A stretch of DNA of 64,000 nt from Sphingomonas aerolata (GCF_003046295.1 NZ_PZZN01000002.1:496001-560000), one strand, 5' to 3'. Positions 18,296 to 28,439 are shown, counted from the first letter of the stretch. Numbers and translations are program-made. The notes: a model not told the origin generated them from the letters alone.

Positions 18296-19177
18296 ATGGC
18301 CATGCTAGAAGAAACGCACGTGCTCAGCACGCCGCCCGAAGGGGCACCCGACTGGACGATCCCGCAAAACTGGTCGAGCTATACCGCCGAGGATCATGCG
18401 ACCTGGGACACGCTGTTCGCGCGCCAGTCGAAACTGCTCCCCGGCCGCGCGTCGAACGCGTGGCTGCGCGGGCTCGACGTGCTGAAACTCTCGAAGCCCG
18501 GCATTCCCGATTTCGAGGAACTGTCCGAACGGCTGATGAAGCTCACCGGCTGGTCGGTCGTCGCGGTGCCCGGCCTCGTCCCCGACGACGTCTTCTTCGA
18601 TCACATGGCCAATCGCCGCTTCGTCGCGGGCAATTTCATCCGCCGTCCCGACCAGCTCGACTATCTCCAGGAACCCGACGTCTTCCACGACGTGTTCGGG
18701 CACGTGCCCATGCTCGCCGACCCGGTCTTCGCGGATTATTTGGCGGCTTATGGCCGCGGCGGCCAGCGCGCGCTCGGGCTCGACGCGCTCAAATATCTCG
18801 GCCGGCTCTACTGGTACACGGTCGAATTCGGCCTGATCGCCGAGCCCGAGGGGCTGCGCATCTACGGCTCGGGCATCGTCTCGAGCTTCGCCGAAACCCG
18901 CTTCGCACTCGACGACCCCAGCCCCAACCGCATCGCGCTCGACCTCGCGCGGGTCATGCGGACGGAGTACCGGATCGACGATTTCCAGCAGAACTATTTC
19001 GTCATTCCGAGCTTCGACGAACTGCTGCGCCTGACGGTGGAAACCGATTTCGCACCGCTGTACGAGGCGCTGAAGGCCCAGCCCGACATCCCCGTCGCGC
19101 AGATCGAACCCGACGACGTCTTGCTGACGCACGGCACGCAGGCCTATGCGAACGCCAAAGCCACACGCGCCGCATAA
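18296..19177 (+). CDS. phhA: Phenylalanine 4-monooxygenase
   Basis: Hydroxylates phenylalanine to tyrosine with tetrahydropterin and non-haem iron. The 293-residue protein matches the monomeric bacterial type without a regulatory domain. The iron ligands are His131 and His136 in DVFHDVFGHVPML and Glu177 in YWYTVEFGL. The start may be 18296 or the second ATG at 18302. No pterin carbinolamine dehydratase gene lies beside it. Confidence 0.95.
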   Translation: MAMLEETHVLSTPPEGAPDWTIPQNWSSYTAEDHATWDTLFARQSKLLPGRASNAWLRGLDVLKLSKPGIPDFEELSERLMKLTGWSVVAVPGLVPDDVFFDHMANRRFVAGNFIRRPDQLDYLQEPDVFHDVFGHVPMLADPVFADYLAAYGRGGQRALGLDALKYLGRLYWYTVEFGLIAEPEGLRIYGSGIVSSFAETRFALDDPSPNRIALDLARVMRTEYRIDDFQQNYFVIPSFDELLRLTVETDFAPLYEALKAQPDIPVAQIEPDDVLLTHGTQAYANAKATRAA

Positions 19178-19180
19178 TGC

Positions 19181-19541
19181 CACCACCCCGGCGAAGGCCG
19201 GGGCCCAACTGGGATAGCCGTGCGATTCATGCGCGAAGCCTTACCCAATTGGCCCCCGGCCTCCGCCGGGGTGGTGTAAAGTGTGAGGCAAGGCGCGGGC
19301 TGCACCCCAATGTTCCCCCGCGAAGGCGGGGGCCCAGTCTGGACCCCCGCCTTCGCGGGGGAACAGGCGTCCTGAGGAAGAGCTCTCAGAATTTCAGCGC
19401 CGAGCCGTATCACCTGGTAAGACCGAACGCCCCGCACCCACGAACCACCCCGGCGAAGGCCGGGGCCCAGTTGGGCGAACCCCGGAGATGGAACCGAACG
19501 GCCATCCCAACTGGGCCCCGGCCTCCGCCGGGGTGGTGCCG
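19181..19541. repeat. Cluster of palindromic repeats (two family A doublets, one family B)
   Basis: Family A doublets lie at about 19182-19277 and 19441-19541; a family B doublet with CCCAGTCTGG core is at 19317-19362. They occupy most of the 424-bp gap between the phhA and prmA ends. No gene is visible; the remainder looks like unremarkable spacer. Confidence 0.8.
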
Positions 19542-19601
19542 GGTGTGAGGCGAGCCACGGGCCGCACCCTCATCTTCCCCCGCCTTCGCGGCGGAACAGG
19601 A

Positions 19602-20564
19602 TCAGATATCCAGCGCCCACCCGTCGCGCCCCTTGGGATCGAACGGCCCGTCCGCCACGAACCGCGTCGCGCCCGCGCGCAGCCGCAGCACGCTCCAGTC
19701 CCCGCGCCGGTCGACCGCGTCCAGCGAGCACCCGCACGCCGTATAGGCCGCGACCACGTCCGCGCGCTGCGTCTCGAGCAGCCCCGCCAGCACGATCGTC
19801 GCCCCCGCATCGGCGATCGACGCGATCTCGGGCGCCATCGACACCAACGGCCCCGCCAGGATGTTCGCGATCACCAGGTCATAGGGCGCGCGCGCGACGA
19901 TCGCGTCGTCGAGCGTCCCGTCGGCCACCACCAGGTCGATCCCCGCGACGCCGTTCAGGTCCGCATTCTCCTGCGTCACCTCGATCGAGACCGGATCGAT
20001 ATCCGTCCCCATCACCGCCGCATCGGGCCACAGATCCGCCGCGGCAAAGGCGAGCAGCCCGGTCCCCGTGCCGATGTCGATGACGTTGGCGAACCGCTCG
20101 CCCGGCGCCGCATCCGCCAGCCCGTCGAGCATCGCCAGGCACCCGCTGGTCGTCTCGTGATGCCCCGTCCCGAACGCGCGGCTCGCCTCGATCAGGAAGG
20201 CGCGCTTGCCCGCGGGCACCGCATCGGCATGCGCGCGGGTGTGGACGAAGAACCGTCCGACCGACAGCGGCTCGAGCCCCGCCTGGCTCATCGTCACCCA
20301 GTCCGCCGCGGCCAGCCGCTCGACCGCGATTCTGGCCCCCGCCGCGCTCGGCACCAGCGCGCGCACCGCCGCGACCGTGTCGGCGCCCGGCTCATGTTCG
20401 AAATACGCGTCGAGCCGCCAGGATTCGACGTCGTCCTCGATCTCCTCGGTGGTCATCAGCACCGCGTCGCCCGGAATCGCGTCGCCCAGATCGCCGCTCG
20501 CATCGATCGCCTCCGCCTCCGCGCGCGTGCAGGGGAGGGTGAGTTTCCAGCTCTCAGCGGACAT
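19602..20564 (-). CDS. prmA: Ribosomal protein L11 methyltransferase
   Basis: SAM-dependent enzyme that trimethylates ribosomal protein L11. The 320-residue protein has a divergent N-terminal substrate domain, then the Rossmann methyltransferase with FGTGHHETT, VIDIGTGTGLLAFAA and VIANILAGPL, all diagnostic for PrmA. Its start overlaps the upstream SDR gene by 11 bp, so the pair is likely one transcript. Confidence 0.92.
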   Translation of the reverse strand: MSAESWKLTLPCTRAEAEAIDASGDLGDAIPGDAVLMTTEEIEDDVESWRLDAYFEHEPGADTVAAVRALVPSAAGARIAVERLAAADWVTMSQAGLEPLSVGRFFVHTRAHADAVPAGKRAFLIEASRAFGTGHHETTSGCLAMLDGLADAAPGERFANVIDIGTGTGLLAFAAADLWPDAAVMGTDIDPVSIEVTQENADLNGVAGIDLVVADGTLDDAIVARAPYDLVIANILAGPLVSMAPEIASIADAGATIVLAGLLETQRADVVAAYTACGCSLDAVDRRGDWSVLRLRAGATRFVADGPFDPKGRDGWALDI

Positions 20565-21258
20565 GGCTCGCCCCGTTCACATCGATCACCGCGCCGGTCA
20601 TCGAGGGCGGCGCCTCGAGCGCGCAATAGCGTGCGACCGAGGCGACTTCGGCGGGGTCCGCGACCTTGCCGAGCGGAATGTCGGCAAGCAGCGCATCGCC
20701 GCCGCGGCTCGACAGATAGTCCTCCGCCATCCCGGTCATCGTGAAGCCGGGGCAGATCGCAAACGCCAGGATCCCCTCGCGGGCATAGCCGCGCGCGATC
20801 GTCTTGGTCATCGCCACCATCCCCGCCTTCGACGCGGCATAATGCCAGTGCGCGGGGGAATCGCCGCGATAGGCGGCGCGGCTGGCGATGTTGACGATCC
20901 GGCCCGCGAACCCGCGCGCCTGCCAGTGCAGCACCGCGAGCCGGCAGAGTTCGGCGGACGCGGTCAGGTTGATCCGCATCGTCCGCTCCCACTGAGCGGT
21001 CCAGTCGCCGTCACCCAGCGGGCTCGCCTCGAACACCCCGGCATTGTTGATCAGCACGTCGATCGTGCCGCCCGCCTGTTCCAGCGCGGCGGTCCACAGC
21101 GCGGTCGGCCCGGCGGGATCGGCAAAGTCGGCGGGGAGCCCGCTAGCGCTGCCCGCGTTGCTGCTCTTGTGCCCGATGACGGTGGCGCCCGCGTCGGTCA
21201 GCGCCTGGTGAATGGCCGCGCCGATGCCCCGGCTCGACCCTGTGAGTAGGATGGTCAT
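20554..21258 (-). CDS. SDR family oxidoreductase
   Basis: A 234-residue classical short-chain dehydrogenase: cofactor motif TGSSRGIGAA near the N-terminus, NNAGVF, a Ser in NIASRAAY and the catalytic YAASK. It resembles FabG-like 3-oxoacyl reductases but substrate is not predictable. It precedes and overlaps prmA. Confidence 0.88.
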   Translation of the reverse strand: MTILLTGSSRGIGAAIHQALTDAGATVIGHKSSNAGSASGLPADFADPAGPTALWTAALEQAGGTIDVLINNAGVFEASPLGDGDWTAQWERTMRINLTASAELCRLAVLHWQARGFAGRIVNIASRAAYRGDSPAHWHYAASKAGMVAMTKTIARGYAREGILAFAICPGFTMTGMAEDYLSSRGGDALLADIPLGKVADPAEVASVARYCALEAPPSMTGAVIDVNGASHVR

Positions 21259-21323
21259 GCCCGGGGCCTTAGCGCGCCCGGTGACGGTTCGTCACCCACC
21301 CGATCGCATGGGGGTAAGGTCTA

Positions 21324-22715
21324 TCACGCGACGCTGGACGAAAACCCGTCGGCGGCCCCGCGCAGCACGCTCAGCTTGTCGTCGATCAGCCCGAAATCCT
21401 GGCCCAGCAGCGTGATCTCGTTGGCGACCGCCTCCGCATCGCCGCGGATCATGTCGATCGTCGCGGACATGGTGTCGGCGGCCAGCGCGGTCTCATCGAC
21501 CGCGGCGGTGATCGACGCGACGGTCCGCGCCTGCGCGTCCATCGCCTGGCGGATCCGCAGCGCGCTGTCCTGGACCTCGCCGACGGTCGTGCGGATGCCG
21601 ACGCTGGTCGTCACCGAGCTGTGCGTCGCCGCCTGGATCGCGGCGATCTTGGTCGCGATGTCGTCGGTCGCGCGCGCGGTCTGGCTGGCGAGGCTCTTCA
21701 CCTCCTGCGCCACCACCGCGAAGCCGCGCCCCGCATCGCCCGCGCGCGCCGCCTCGATCGTCGCGTTGAGCGCGAGCAGATTGGTCTGCCCCGCGATCGT
21801 CCGGATCAGCCCCAGGATTGATTCGATCGACTGGGCATGCGCGCTCAGCGTCTCGGACATGCCGACCGCGTCGGTCGCCTGTGCCGACGCGCGGTTGGCG
21901 ATCTCGGCGGCCGCCTCGACCTCGATCCGCGCGCCCTCGATCGCACAGATCAGTCCCGAGGCGGTATGGGCGGCCTCACGCATCGCCAGCGCGGACTGTT
22001 CGGCGGCGGCGGCGACCTCGCTCGTCTTGCCCAGCACGCTGCGGGTCGAGCTCGACGCGCCCATCGCCTGCACGCGGATCCGCGCGCCCAGCTCGGCGGT
22101 GTCCTCGATCGACGAGGCGATGCTCTCACGGAACGCCGCCGCCCGCGCGCTGCGGGCGATCCGCGCCGCCTCGGCATCGGACGCGCTCAGATGCGACGCC
22201 ATGATGTCCGCTTCGATCAGCGCGAGCCGCTGGATCACGTCGCCCAGCATCCGCATCGACGTGGTGTCGGTGCCGACCCGTTCGGCGATCAGCCCGAGCG
22301 TGACGCTGTGCGCGAACGCCAGCGCGGCGAGCAAGGCGGGCAGGGGAATGTTCGCCTTGCGCGACTGGACCGCATGGTCGATCGCGATGTCCCGCCACGC
22401 CAGGTCATAGGGGGAGAGATATTTCAGCCGGACATAGTCCGCGCTTGCGACGATGCTGCGTTCGAGTCGCTCGGGGGTGAAGGCGGGCCGGACATGAAGC
22501 GCGCTCTCGAGCGAGAGGTAATGCCGCCAGAACGTCTCCGCGATCAGCCGGTGGTCGGCGGCATCCAGCATCGCGGTCAGCGTCGCGCAGCTTGGCCCGA
22601 TCGCGCCGTCCCAGTCATAGTCGCGCACGCGTTCGTACAGCGGCCGGCCATCATTGCCCCAGTCCAGCGTGCCGTGCGGCACGCCATTGCTCATGCGGTC
22701 GATTGGCGCGGTCAT
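21324..22715 (-). CDS. Soluble methyl-accepting chemotaxis protein with globin-like sensor domain
   Basis: A cytoplasmic chemoreceptor, 463 residues, without membrane helices. Residues 1 to about 190 are all-helical and resemble the protoglobin-type sensor of globin-coupled receptors; the rest is a coiled-coil signalling domain with the hairpin tip [20 protein letters not shown]. The position where HemAT-type sensors have the proximal haem His (before the IPLP turn) holds Lys/Arg instead, so haem binding is doubtful. No C-terminal CheR-docking pentapeptide. Twenty-one bases separate it from its upstream paralog. Confidence 0.85.
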   Translation of the reverse strand: MTAPIDRMSNGVPHGTLDWGNDGRPLYERVRDYDWDGAIGPSCATLTAMLDAADHRLIAETFWRHYLSLESALHVRPAFTPERLERSIVASADYVRLKYLSPYDLAWRDIAIDHAVQSRKANIPLPALLAALAFAHSVTLGLIAERVGTDTTSMRMLGDVIQRLALIEADIMASHLSASDAEAARIARSARAAAFRESIASSIEDTAELGARIRVQAMGASSSTRSVLGKTSEVAAAAEQSALAMREAAHTASGLICAIEGARIEVEAAAEIANRASAQATDAVGMSETLSAHAQSIESILGLIRTIAGQTNLLALNATIEAARAGDAGRGFAVVAQEVKSLASQTARATDDIATKIAAIQAATHSSVTTSVGIRTTVGEVQDSALRIRQAMDAQARTVASITAAVDETALAADTMSATIDMIRGDAEAVANEITLLGQDFGLIDDKLSVLRGAADGFSSSVA

Positions 22716-22736
22716 GCTCCCCCCTTGTGCCCTCCG

Positions 22737-24095
22737 TTATGCAGCCACCTTCGCGATGAATACGCCCGCGCTGGTCTTCAGATTGCTCAGCCGGCTGTCG
22801 AGCATGTCGAAGCCCCGGCCGACGCCGTCGATCTCGGTCGCCACCATTTCGGTATCCGCCCTGATCGCCGCGATCGTCGTCGACATCGAATCGGCGGCGA
22901 GCGCGGTCTCGTCGACCGCCGCGGTGATCGCGGTGACGGTCTGCGCCTGCGCCTCCATCGCGTGCCGGATCCGGTCGGCGCTGTCCTGCACCTCGGCGAC
23001 GGTCGCCTTGATGCTCGCATTGGTCGCCACCGTGCCGCGCGTCGCCGACTGGATCGCGGCGATCTTGGCGGCGATGTCGTCGGTCGCGCGTGCGGTCTGG
23101 CTGGCGAGGCTCTTCACCTCCTGCGCCACCACCGCGAAGCCGCGTCCGGCATCGCCCGCGCGCGCCGCCTCGATCGTCGCGTTGAGCGCGAGCAGATTGG
23201 TCTGGCCGGCAATGTCGCGGATCAGCCCCAGGATCGACTCGATCGACTTGGCGTGATCGCTCAGCGCCTCGGACATGCCGACCGCGTCGGTCGCCTGTGC
23301 GGATGCGCGATTGGCGATCTCGGCCGCGGCCTCGACCTCGCTGCGCGCATCCTCGATCGCGCGGATCAGCCCCGCGGCGGTCTGCGCGGCCTCGCGCATC
23401 GCGACCGCGGACTGTTCGGCGGCGGCCGCCACCTCGCTCGCCTTGCCCAGCACCGCGCGGGTCGAGGCCGAGCTGCGCACCGCCTGTTCGCGCAAGACAT
23501 GCCCCTCGTCGGTCGCGGTCTCGACCATCGTCGCGATTCCGTCGCGGAATTCGACCGCCAGCGTGTCGCGCGCGCCCTGCGCCGAGAAGTTGCGATATTT
23601 GGTATAGATCGCCACGGTGATCTCACCTTCCAGCGCCGACAGCCTCATCAGCGTGTCGATATACAAGGAAAGTCGGTCATTGTCGCGCGCCACGCTCTGC
23701 ATCAGCACGCCGAGCGCGGCACGGTCGCTCGCGCTGATCATCGACAGCAACGCCATCGGCGACACGTCGGCGGCATAGGCCGCGGCGACCGACCGCTCGA
23801 CCGATTCGACCCAGCCGCGCGCATTGGTGTTGAGGAAGCGGTCGCGCAGGAAATTGCAGCCGACCTCGATCATCGCGTCGGCCTCGTGCGGCGACCAGAT
23901 CCGCTCGTTGCTGAAACAGCGCTGCCACTGTTCCCAATAGGCCTGGGAGATCGTGACGACATGCGGTTCGATCAGCGCCCAGAGCTCGCGGCTGGCCGCC
24001 GCGAGCGAGCCGTCAAAGTCAAACGCGCGCAGCCGTGCGGCCAGGTCGATCTGGGTGGCGATCGACCCGGGGGCCGGCATGTCGAGTGAGGTCAA
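22737..24095 (-). CDS. Soluble methyl-accepting chemotaxis protein, tandem paralog
   Basis: A 452-residue cytoplasmic receptor nearly identical to its downstream neighbour across the signalling domain but divergent in the N-terminal 170 residues. That domain looks globin-like ([27 protein letters not shown]), yet the expected proximal His is replaced by Ala/Tyr. The TTG at 24095 has GGAG about ten bases upstream; the next start is ATG 24080. No membrane segments. Inputs are unknown. Confidence 0.83.
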   Translation of the reverse strand: MTSLDMPAPGSIATQIDLAARLRAFDFDGSLAAASRELWALIEPHVVTISQAYWEQWQRCFSNERIWSPHEADAMIEVGCNFLRDRFLNTNARGWVESVERSVAAAYAADVSPMALLSMISASDRAALGVLMQSVARDNDRLSLYIDTLMRLSALEGEITVAIYTKYRNFSAQGARDTLAVEFRDGIATMVETATDEGHVLREQAVRSSASTRAVLGKASEVAAAAEQSAVAMREAAQTAAGLIRAIEDARSEVEAAAEIANRASAQATDAVGMSEALSDHAKSIESILGLIRDIAGQTNLLALNATIEAARAGDAGRGFAVVAQEVKSLASQTARATDDIAAKIAAIQSATRGTVATNASIKATVAEVQDSADRIRHAMEAQAQTVTAITAAVDETALAADSMSTTIAAIRADTEMVATEIDGVGRGFDMLDSRLSNLKTSAGVFIAKVAA

Positions 24096-24259
24096 AGGGT
24101 AAACTCCGGATCGCGTTGCCCGGCCAGCGCTAACGGTGATTCCTTAAGGCCAGGTTAGGGATCGATGCCGCGGGGCAGGGGGCGCCCGCCGCCCCGCCCG
24201 ACCAACCGCCCGGTAGCCCCTGCGCATTGCCCTGGGTTATCAAGCCGGGCGGCGATGGG

Positions 24260-24287
24260 TTGCATCGCAGCACATGGCGTCTAATAG
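24260..24287 (+). promoter_or_regulatory. Possible sigma70-type promoter of sdhCDA
   Basis: TTGCAT (24260-24265) and TAATAG (24282-24287) are 16 bp apart. The -10 box is inside a short palindrome GTCTA-A-TAGAC (24279-24289) that could be an operator. No other clear promoter is seen in the 240-bp gap. Confidence 0.35.
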
Positions 24288-24335
24288 ACCGGCAAACCGT
24301 TCGTTACTCGCCCTTCGTACTCGAGGACACAGCCC

Positions 24336-24746
24336 TTGGCATCGCGCAACCCGGCACGCCCGCTTTCTCCCCATCTGCAGATCTATAAATGGGGCCCGCA
24401 CATGCTGGTCTCGATCCTGCACCGCGCGACCGGCAGCGGCATGGCGACCGTCGGCAGCCTGCTGCTCGTCTGGTGGCTCGCCGCGATCGCGTCGGGGGAG
24501 CAGGCCTATGCGACCTTTGTCGACGTGTTCACGACCGATACGGGCGGGCTCAACATTCTGGGCTATGTCATCGGCATCGGCCTGACCTGGTCGCTGCTCC
24601 AGCACATGATGACGGGCATCCGCCATCTGGTGATGGACACCGGCGCCGGATTCGAACTCAAGCGCAACCGCATGGGTGCGCGCGCGACGATCCTGGCCAG
24701 CACGCTGCTGACGGTCGCCTTCTGGCTCTACATGGGGATGAAGTAA
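24336..24746 (+). CDS. sdhC: Succinate dehydrogenase cytochrome b556 subunit
   Basis: Membrane anchor of complex II, 136 residues with three helices. It carries RPLSPHLQIY, the SILHRATG quinone-site segment and the haem-ligand region HMMTGIRHLVMD. A TTG start at 24336 is supported by GAGGA eight bases upstream. Its stop overlaps the sdhD ATG (TAATG). Confidence 0.93.
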   Translation: MASRNPARPLSPHLQIYKWGPHMLVSILHRATGSGMATVGSLLLVWWLAAIASGEQAYATFVDVFTTDTGGLNILGYVIGIGLTWSLLQHMMTGIRHLVMDTGAGFELKRNRMGARATILASTLLTVAFWLYMGMK

Positions 24747-25132
24747 TGGGTTCGGGTACGCCAGTCGGCCGCGTCCGCGGTCTGGGCAGCGCCAAGCACG
24801 GCACGCAGCATTGGTGGCAGCAGCGGCTGACCGCCGGCGCCAACATCTTCCTGATGGCCTGGCTGATGGTCGCGGTCGCGCGGATGCCCGCCTATGACTA
24901 TGCCTCGGTGCATCTGTGGCTCCAGTCGTCCTGGGCGGCGATCCCGATGGCGCTGCTGATCCTGTCGGTCTTCTACCATTTCCGTCTCGGTCTTCAGGTC
25001 GTGATCGAGGATTACATGCACGGCGAAAGCCGCGTCGTGACGATGATCCTGCTCAACCTGTTCACCTTCACGCTGGGCGGCATCGCCCTGTTCGCGATCC
25101 TGAAGGTCGCCTTCTCCGGAGCTCCTGCGTAA
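24746..25132 (+). CDS. sdhD: Succinate dehydrogenase membrane anchor subunit
   Basis: The second hydrophobic anchor, 128 residues and three membrane helices, starting at the ATG that overlaps the sdhC stop. [18 protein letters not shown] contains the conserved His and the Asp-Tyr near the quinone site. A 17-residue Gly/Arg-rich N-terminus precedes the first helix, as in other alphaproteobacterial SdhD. The stop overlaps the sdhA ATG. Confidence 0.92.
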   Translation: MGSGTPVGRVRGLGSAKHGTQHWWQQRLTAGANIFLMAWLMVAVARMPAYDYASVHLWLQSSWAAIPMALLILSVFYHFRLGLQVVIEDYMHGESRVVTMILLNLFTFTLGGIALFAILKVAFSGAPA

Positions 25133-26934
25133 TGTCAGCTGCCTACAAGATCATCGATCATACCTATGATGCGGTCGTCGTCGGGGCCGGCGGCTCGGGC
25201 CTGCGCGCCACGATGGGCATCGCCGAGAGCGGGCTGAAGACCGCGTGCATCACCAAGGTCTTCCCGACCCGGTCGCACACCGTCGCAGCCCAGGGCGGCA
25301 TCGCCGCGTCGCTCGGCAACAACTCGCCGGATCACTGGACCTGGCACATGTTCGACACCGTCAAGGGTTCCGACTGGCTCGGCGACCAGGACGCGATCGA
25401 ATATCTGTGCCGCGAGGCCCCGCAGGCGGTGTATGAGCTGGAACATGCCGGCATGCCGTTCAGCCGTAACGAAAACGGGACGATCTATCAGCGTCCGTTC
25501 GGCGGCCACATGCAGAACATGGGCGAGGGTCCCCCGGTCCAGCGCACCGCGGCTGCCGCCGATCGTACCGGCCACGCGATGCTCCACGCGCTCTACCAGC
25601 AGAGCCTGAAGTACAATACGGACTTCTTCGTCGAATATTTTGCGCTCGACCTGATCATGGAAAACGGCGTCTGCCGCGGCGTGATCGCCTTGTGCATGGA
25701 AGACGGTTCGATCCACCGCTTCCGCAGCCACCAGACCGTGCTCGCGACCGGCGGCTATGGCCGCGTCTATTTCTCGGCGACCTCGGCGCATACCTGCACC
25801 GGCGACGGCAATGCGATGGTGCTCCGCGCCGGGCTGCCGCTCCAGGACATGGAGTTCGTCCAGTTCCACCCGACCGGCATCTACGGCGCGGGCGTGCTCA
25901 TCACCGAGGGCGCACGCGGTGAGGGCGGCTATCTGACCAACTCCGAGGGCGAGCGCTTCATGGAGCGCTATGCCCCGTCGGCAAAGGACCTCGCCTCGCG
26001 CGATGTCGTCAGCCGCTCGATGGCGCTCGAAATGCGCGAAGGCCGCGGCGTCGGCAAGAATGGCGACCACATCTTCCTGCACCTCGATCACATCGATCCG
26101 AAGGTGCTCGCAGAGCGCCTGCCGGGCATCACCGAGACCGGCAAGGTCTTCGCGGGCGTCGATCTCACGCGCCAGCCGCTGCCCGTCACGCCGACCGTGC
26201 ATTACAACATGGGCGGCATCCCGACCAACTTCCACGGCGAGGTCGTCAACCTCGTCGCCGGCAACCCCGACGCGGTCGTCCCCGGCCTGTTCGCGGTCGG
26301 TGAGGCCGCCTGCGTCTCGGTCCACGGCGCCAACCGTCTCGGCTCGAACAGCCTGATCGATCTCGTGGTGTTCGGCCGTGCGACCGGTCTGCGGATCCGC
26401 GACACGCTCAAGCCCGGCACCGCGCACGCGCCGCTGCCCAAGGGCTCGGAAGACCTCGCGCTCACGCGTCTCGACACGTTCCGCAATGCGAGCGGCGGGT
26501 CGCCGACCGCGCAGATCCGTCTCGACATGCAGCAGACGATGCAGAAGCATTGCGCGGTGTTCCGCGATACCGAGCTGCTCAACCAGGGCGTCGAGAAGAT
26601 GGCCGGCATCTACAACCGGATGACCGACGTCGCCGTGAAGGATCGCAGCATGATCTGGAACACCGATCTGGTCGAGACGATGGAGCTCGACAATCTGATC
26701 GGCCAGGCCGTCGTCACGATGAACTCGGCCGCCAACCGCACCGAGTCGCGCGGCGCTCACATGCACGAGGATTTCCCCGAGCGTGACGATGCCAACTGGA
26801 TGAAGCACACCATCACGACCTTCGACGGCTGGGGTGGCAAGGGCGGTCAGACCAAGATCGATTTCCGCCCGGTGCACGACTACACGCTCACCGACGACGT
26901 CGACTACATCAAGCCCAAGAAGCGGGTCTATTGA
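25132..26934 (+). CDS. sdhA: Succinate dehydrogenase flavoprotein subunit
   Basis: Oxidises succinate to fumarate. The 600-residue product has FAD-binding [12 protein letters not shown], the flavin-linking histidine in [11 protein letters not shown], the substrate-site HPTGIYG and ARGEGGYL segments and [10 protein letters not shown]. Start is the ATG overlapping the sdhD stop. In most relatives sdhB follows directly; here four genes lie between. Confidence 0.96.
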   Translation: MSAAYKIIDHTYDAVVVGAGGSGLRATMGIAESGLKTACITKVFPTRSHTVAAQGGIAASLGNNSPDHWTWHMFDTVKGSDWLGDQDAIEYLCREAPQAVYELEHAGMPFSRNENGTIYQRPFGGHMQNMGEGPPVQRTAAAADRTGHAMLHALYQQSLKYNTDFFVEYFALDLIMENGVCRGVIALCMEDGSIHRFRSHQTVLATGGYGRVYFSATSAHTCTGDGNAMVLRAGLPLQDMEFVQFHPTGIYGAGVLITEGARGEGGYLTNSEGERFMERYAPSAKDLASRDVVSRSMALEMREGRGVGKNGDHIFLHLDHIDPKVLAERLPGITETGKVFAGVDLTRQPLPVTPTVHYNMGGIPTNFHGEVVNLVAGNPDAVVPGLFAVGEAACVSVHGANRLGSNSLIDLVVFGRATGLRIRDTLKPGTAHAPLPKGSEDLALTRLDTFRNASGGSPTAQIRLDMQQTMQKHCAVFRDTELLNQGVEKMAGIYNRMTDVAVKDRSMIWNTDLVETMELDNLIGQAVVTMNSAANRTESRGAHMHEDFPERDDANWMKHTITTFDGWGGKGGQTKIDFRPVHDYTLTDDVDYIKPKKRVY

Positions 26935-27221
26935 TGATTTGGGCCATCATCGCGATCGGGTTCCTCGTGCCCGTCGCGGTGGGGCTGCTGACGCGGTTCC
27001 CGCCGATGATCGCCGGCTTTCTCTGGCCGGCGATCGTCGCGATCGGGACCGCGATCTATATCTACGGCATCGAAACGCGCGCGCCCGGCGAAGACCCGCA
27101 GAAGATCGCCATCACCTTCTTCGCGCTCTTCTCGCTCGCCGGCGGCGTCCCCGGCGGCCTGGTCGGCTGGATCCTCCAGCACAGGCGACAGGCCAATCCG
27201 GCACTCGACCGGGACATCTGA
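26934..27221 (+). CDS. Small integral membrane protein, unknown function
   Basis: A 95-residue protein with about three hydrophobic segments (residues 2-20, 25-45 and 60-80) and a basic tail. Its ATG overlaps the sdhA stop (TGATG), so it is co-translated with succinate dehydrogenase. I recognise no family. Its stop lies two bases from the convergent brnA stop. Confidence 0.7.
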   Translation: MIWAIIAIGFLVPVAVGLLTRFPPMIAGFLWPAIVAIGTAIYIYGIETRAPGEDPQKIAITFFALFSLAGGVPGGLVGWILQHRRQANPALDRDI

Positions 27222-27223
27222 CC

Positions 27224-27508
27224 TCAAGGGCTGGCGGGGCCTTTCGCCGTCGCTTCCAGACGATCCGCCAGCCACATCTTGATGAGCGCCTGACGCGTGA
27301 CGCCACGCTTGCGGGCTTGCACGTCGAGACTCTCTACCATCCACGTGGGGAAATCGACGTTCACGCGCTTGGCCTCCAGCGCAGGCTTGCGCGGGCTGGA
27401 CCAGTCGAAATACGCGCTGACATCCTCGCCCTCGTCAAACCGCCGGTCGAGCTCGTCGGCTGAGATAGCCTTGTGCAGCACGGATTTAGCCGGTGCGGGC
27501 GCGTTCAT
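27224..27508 (-). CDS. brnA: BrnA-type antitoxin
   Basis: The antitoxin of a type II toxin-antitoxin pair, 94 residues. The C-terminal part (KRVNVDFPTWMVESLDVQA, then RQALIKMWLADRL) is a ribbon-helix-helix DNA-binding domain; the N-terminal half should wrap the toxin. ATG 27508 has AGGAA about seven bases upstream and overlaps the toxin gene by 23 bp; ATG 27523 is possible. Such antitoxins repress their own promoter together with the toxin. Confidence 0.83.
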   Translation of the reverse strand: MNAPAPAKSVLHKAISADELDRRFDEGEDVSAYFDWSSPRKPALEAKRVNVDFPTWMVESLDVQARKRGVTRQALIKMWLADRLEATAKGPASP

Positions 27509-27761
27509 AAGCCAGTTCCTCATAATCTCTCGCGCGGCGAACCGAGATGATCCGGGTCGCCGTACCGCGATCGGTGACGATCGCCGTCCACAGGCGATCG
27601 CCGATCCGGCCGATCACCAGTTGCCGGTCCTCGCCCACATGGCGCTGGGCCGATCCGACGACGATCCGCTCGTCATCGCCCCACAGCGCCTGAGCTTCGA
27701 CGAAATCAATACCGTGCTTGACCGCGTTGGCCGCGCTCTTGTCCGGGTCGAATTCGAACAT
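27486..27761 (-). CDS. brnT: BrnT family toxin
   Basis: A 91-residue RelE-fold ribonuclease toxin of the BrnT family: FEFDPDKSAANAVKHGIDF at the start, IGRIGDRLWTAIVT in the core and TRIISVRRARDYE at the end. The ATG at 27761 gives the normal family length and places a 15-bp palindrome just upstream; the ATG at 27821 would translate through that site. Toxin-first order with an overlapping antitoxin gene is standard for this family. Confidence 0.88.
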   Translation of the reverse strand: MFEFDPDKSAANAVKHGIDFVEAQALWGDDERIVVGSAQRHVGEDRQLVIGRIGDRLWTAIVTDRGTATRIISVRRARDYEELAYERARTG

Positions 27762-27783
27762 GCCCAACTCTACCGCAATTTCG

Positions 27784-27798
27784 GTATAGAATCTATAC
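27784..27798. promoter_or_regulatory. Palindromic operator upstream of brnTA
   Basis: GTATAGA-A-TCTATAC is a perfect 7-1-7 inverted repeat, 22 bp upstream of the brnT ATG, in an AT-rich pocket of otherwise GC-rich DNA. Position and symmetry fit a binding site for the ribbon-helix-helix BrnA protein. It lies in the short divergent region shared with the ClpP-like gene. Confidence 0.65.
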
Positions 27799-27822
27799 TC
27801 CCGGTCTTTTGCGGACGACATC

Positions 27823-27848
27823 GGAACCGCTCGATACCGCGGTAAGTT
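27823..27848 (+). promoter_or_regulatory. Putative EcfG promoter for the ClpP-like gene
   Basis: GGAACC at 27823-27828 and GTT at 27846-27848 leave 18 bases between GGAAC and GTT, close to the general-stress consensus GGAAC-N16/17-cGTT. The ATG follows nine bases after GTT, the same arrangement as at otsB. Confidence 0.55.
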
Positions 27849-27857
27849 TGCCCGCGC

Positions 27858-28439
27858 ATGACCGACACCTCCCCCGCTTCGAACGCGCGCAACTACCCGT
27901 TGCTCGCCGTCCCCCATGTTCAGTTGCACGGCCCCGTCGACGACGCGATGTACGACAGCTTCAAGGCGCAGGTCGCGGCCGCGCCGACCGAGGGGCCGCT
28001 CGTCGTCTCGATCACCACGCTCGGCGGCGATCCCGAAATGGCGCGCGCGATGGGCGACCATATCCGCCTGCTGCGCGAATATACCGATCGCGAGACGCTG
28101 TTCCTCGGCAAGGTCGCGGTCTATTCGGCCGGCGCGACCTTCATGTCCGCATTTCCCGCCGACAGCCGCTTCCTCACGCGCAACAGCCGCCTCATGATCC
28201 ATGAGCGCCAGATGACGAGCACGATCCAGCTCAACGGCCCGCTCAACGCGCTGTCTTATACGCTGAAGGCCAAGCTCCACGAGATCGAGGATTCGATCAA
28301 CATCCAGGAAGAAGGCTTTCGCGATCTCGTCCGCGGCACCAAGGTCGATATCGAGGAGCTGAAGGCCAAGGCGCCGTCCAACTGGTATATCGAGGCGGAG
28401 GAAGCGCGCGATCTCGGGCTGATCCTCGACATCATCTGA
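27858..28439 (+). CDS. ClpP-like serine peptidase
   Basis: A 193-residue member of the ClpP/crotonase-like fold. VYSAGATFMSA supplies Ser90 and RLMIHERQ supplies His115 of a ClpP-type Ser-His dyad, with an oxyanion GGDPE segment upstream. It is divergent from canonical ClpP, and no ATPase partner gene lies beside it, so it may work alone or with a distant partner. The location between sdhA and sdhB is odd. A promoter-like GGAACC-N17-GTT element lies just upstream. Confidence 0.75.
   Translation: MTDTSPASNARNYPLLAVPHVQLHGPVDDAMYDSFKAQVAAAPTEGPLVVSITTLGGDPEMARAMGDHIRLLREYTDRETLFLGKVAVYSAGATFMSAFPADSRFLTRNSRLMIHERQMTSTIQLNGPLNALSYTLKAKLHEIEDSINIQEEGFRDLVRGTKVDIEELKAKAPSNWYIEAEEARDLGLILDII

Noticed and set aside
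24096..24335. A tRNA or small RNA gene between the chemoreceptor and sdhC
   Set aside because: No cloverleaf or conserved T-arm sequence could be found by eye; only promoter-like boxes were visible.
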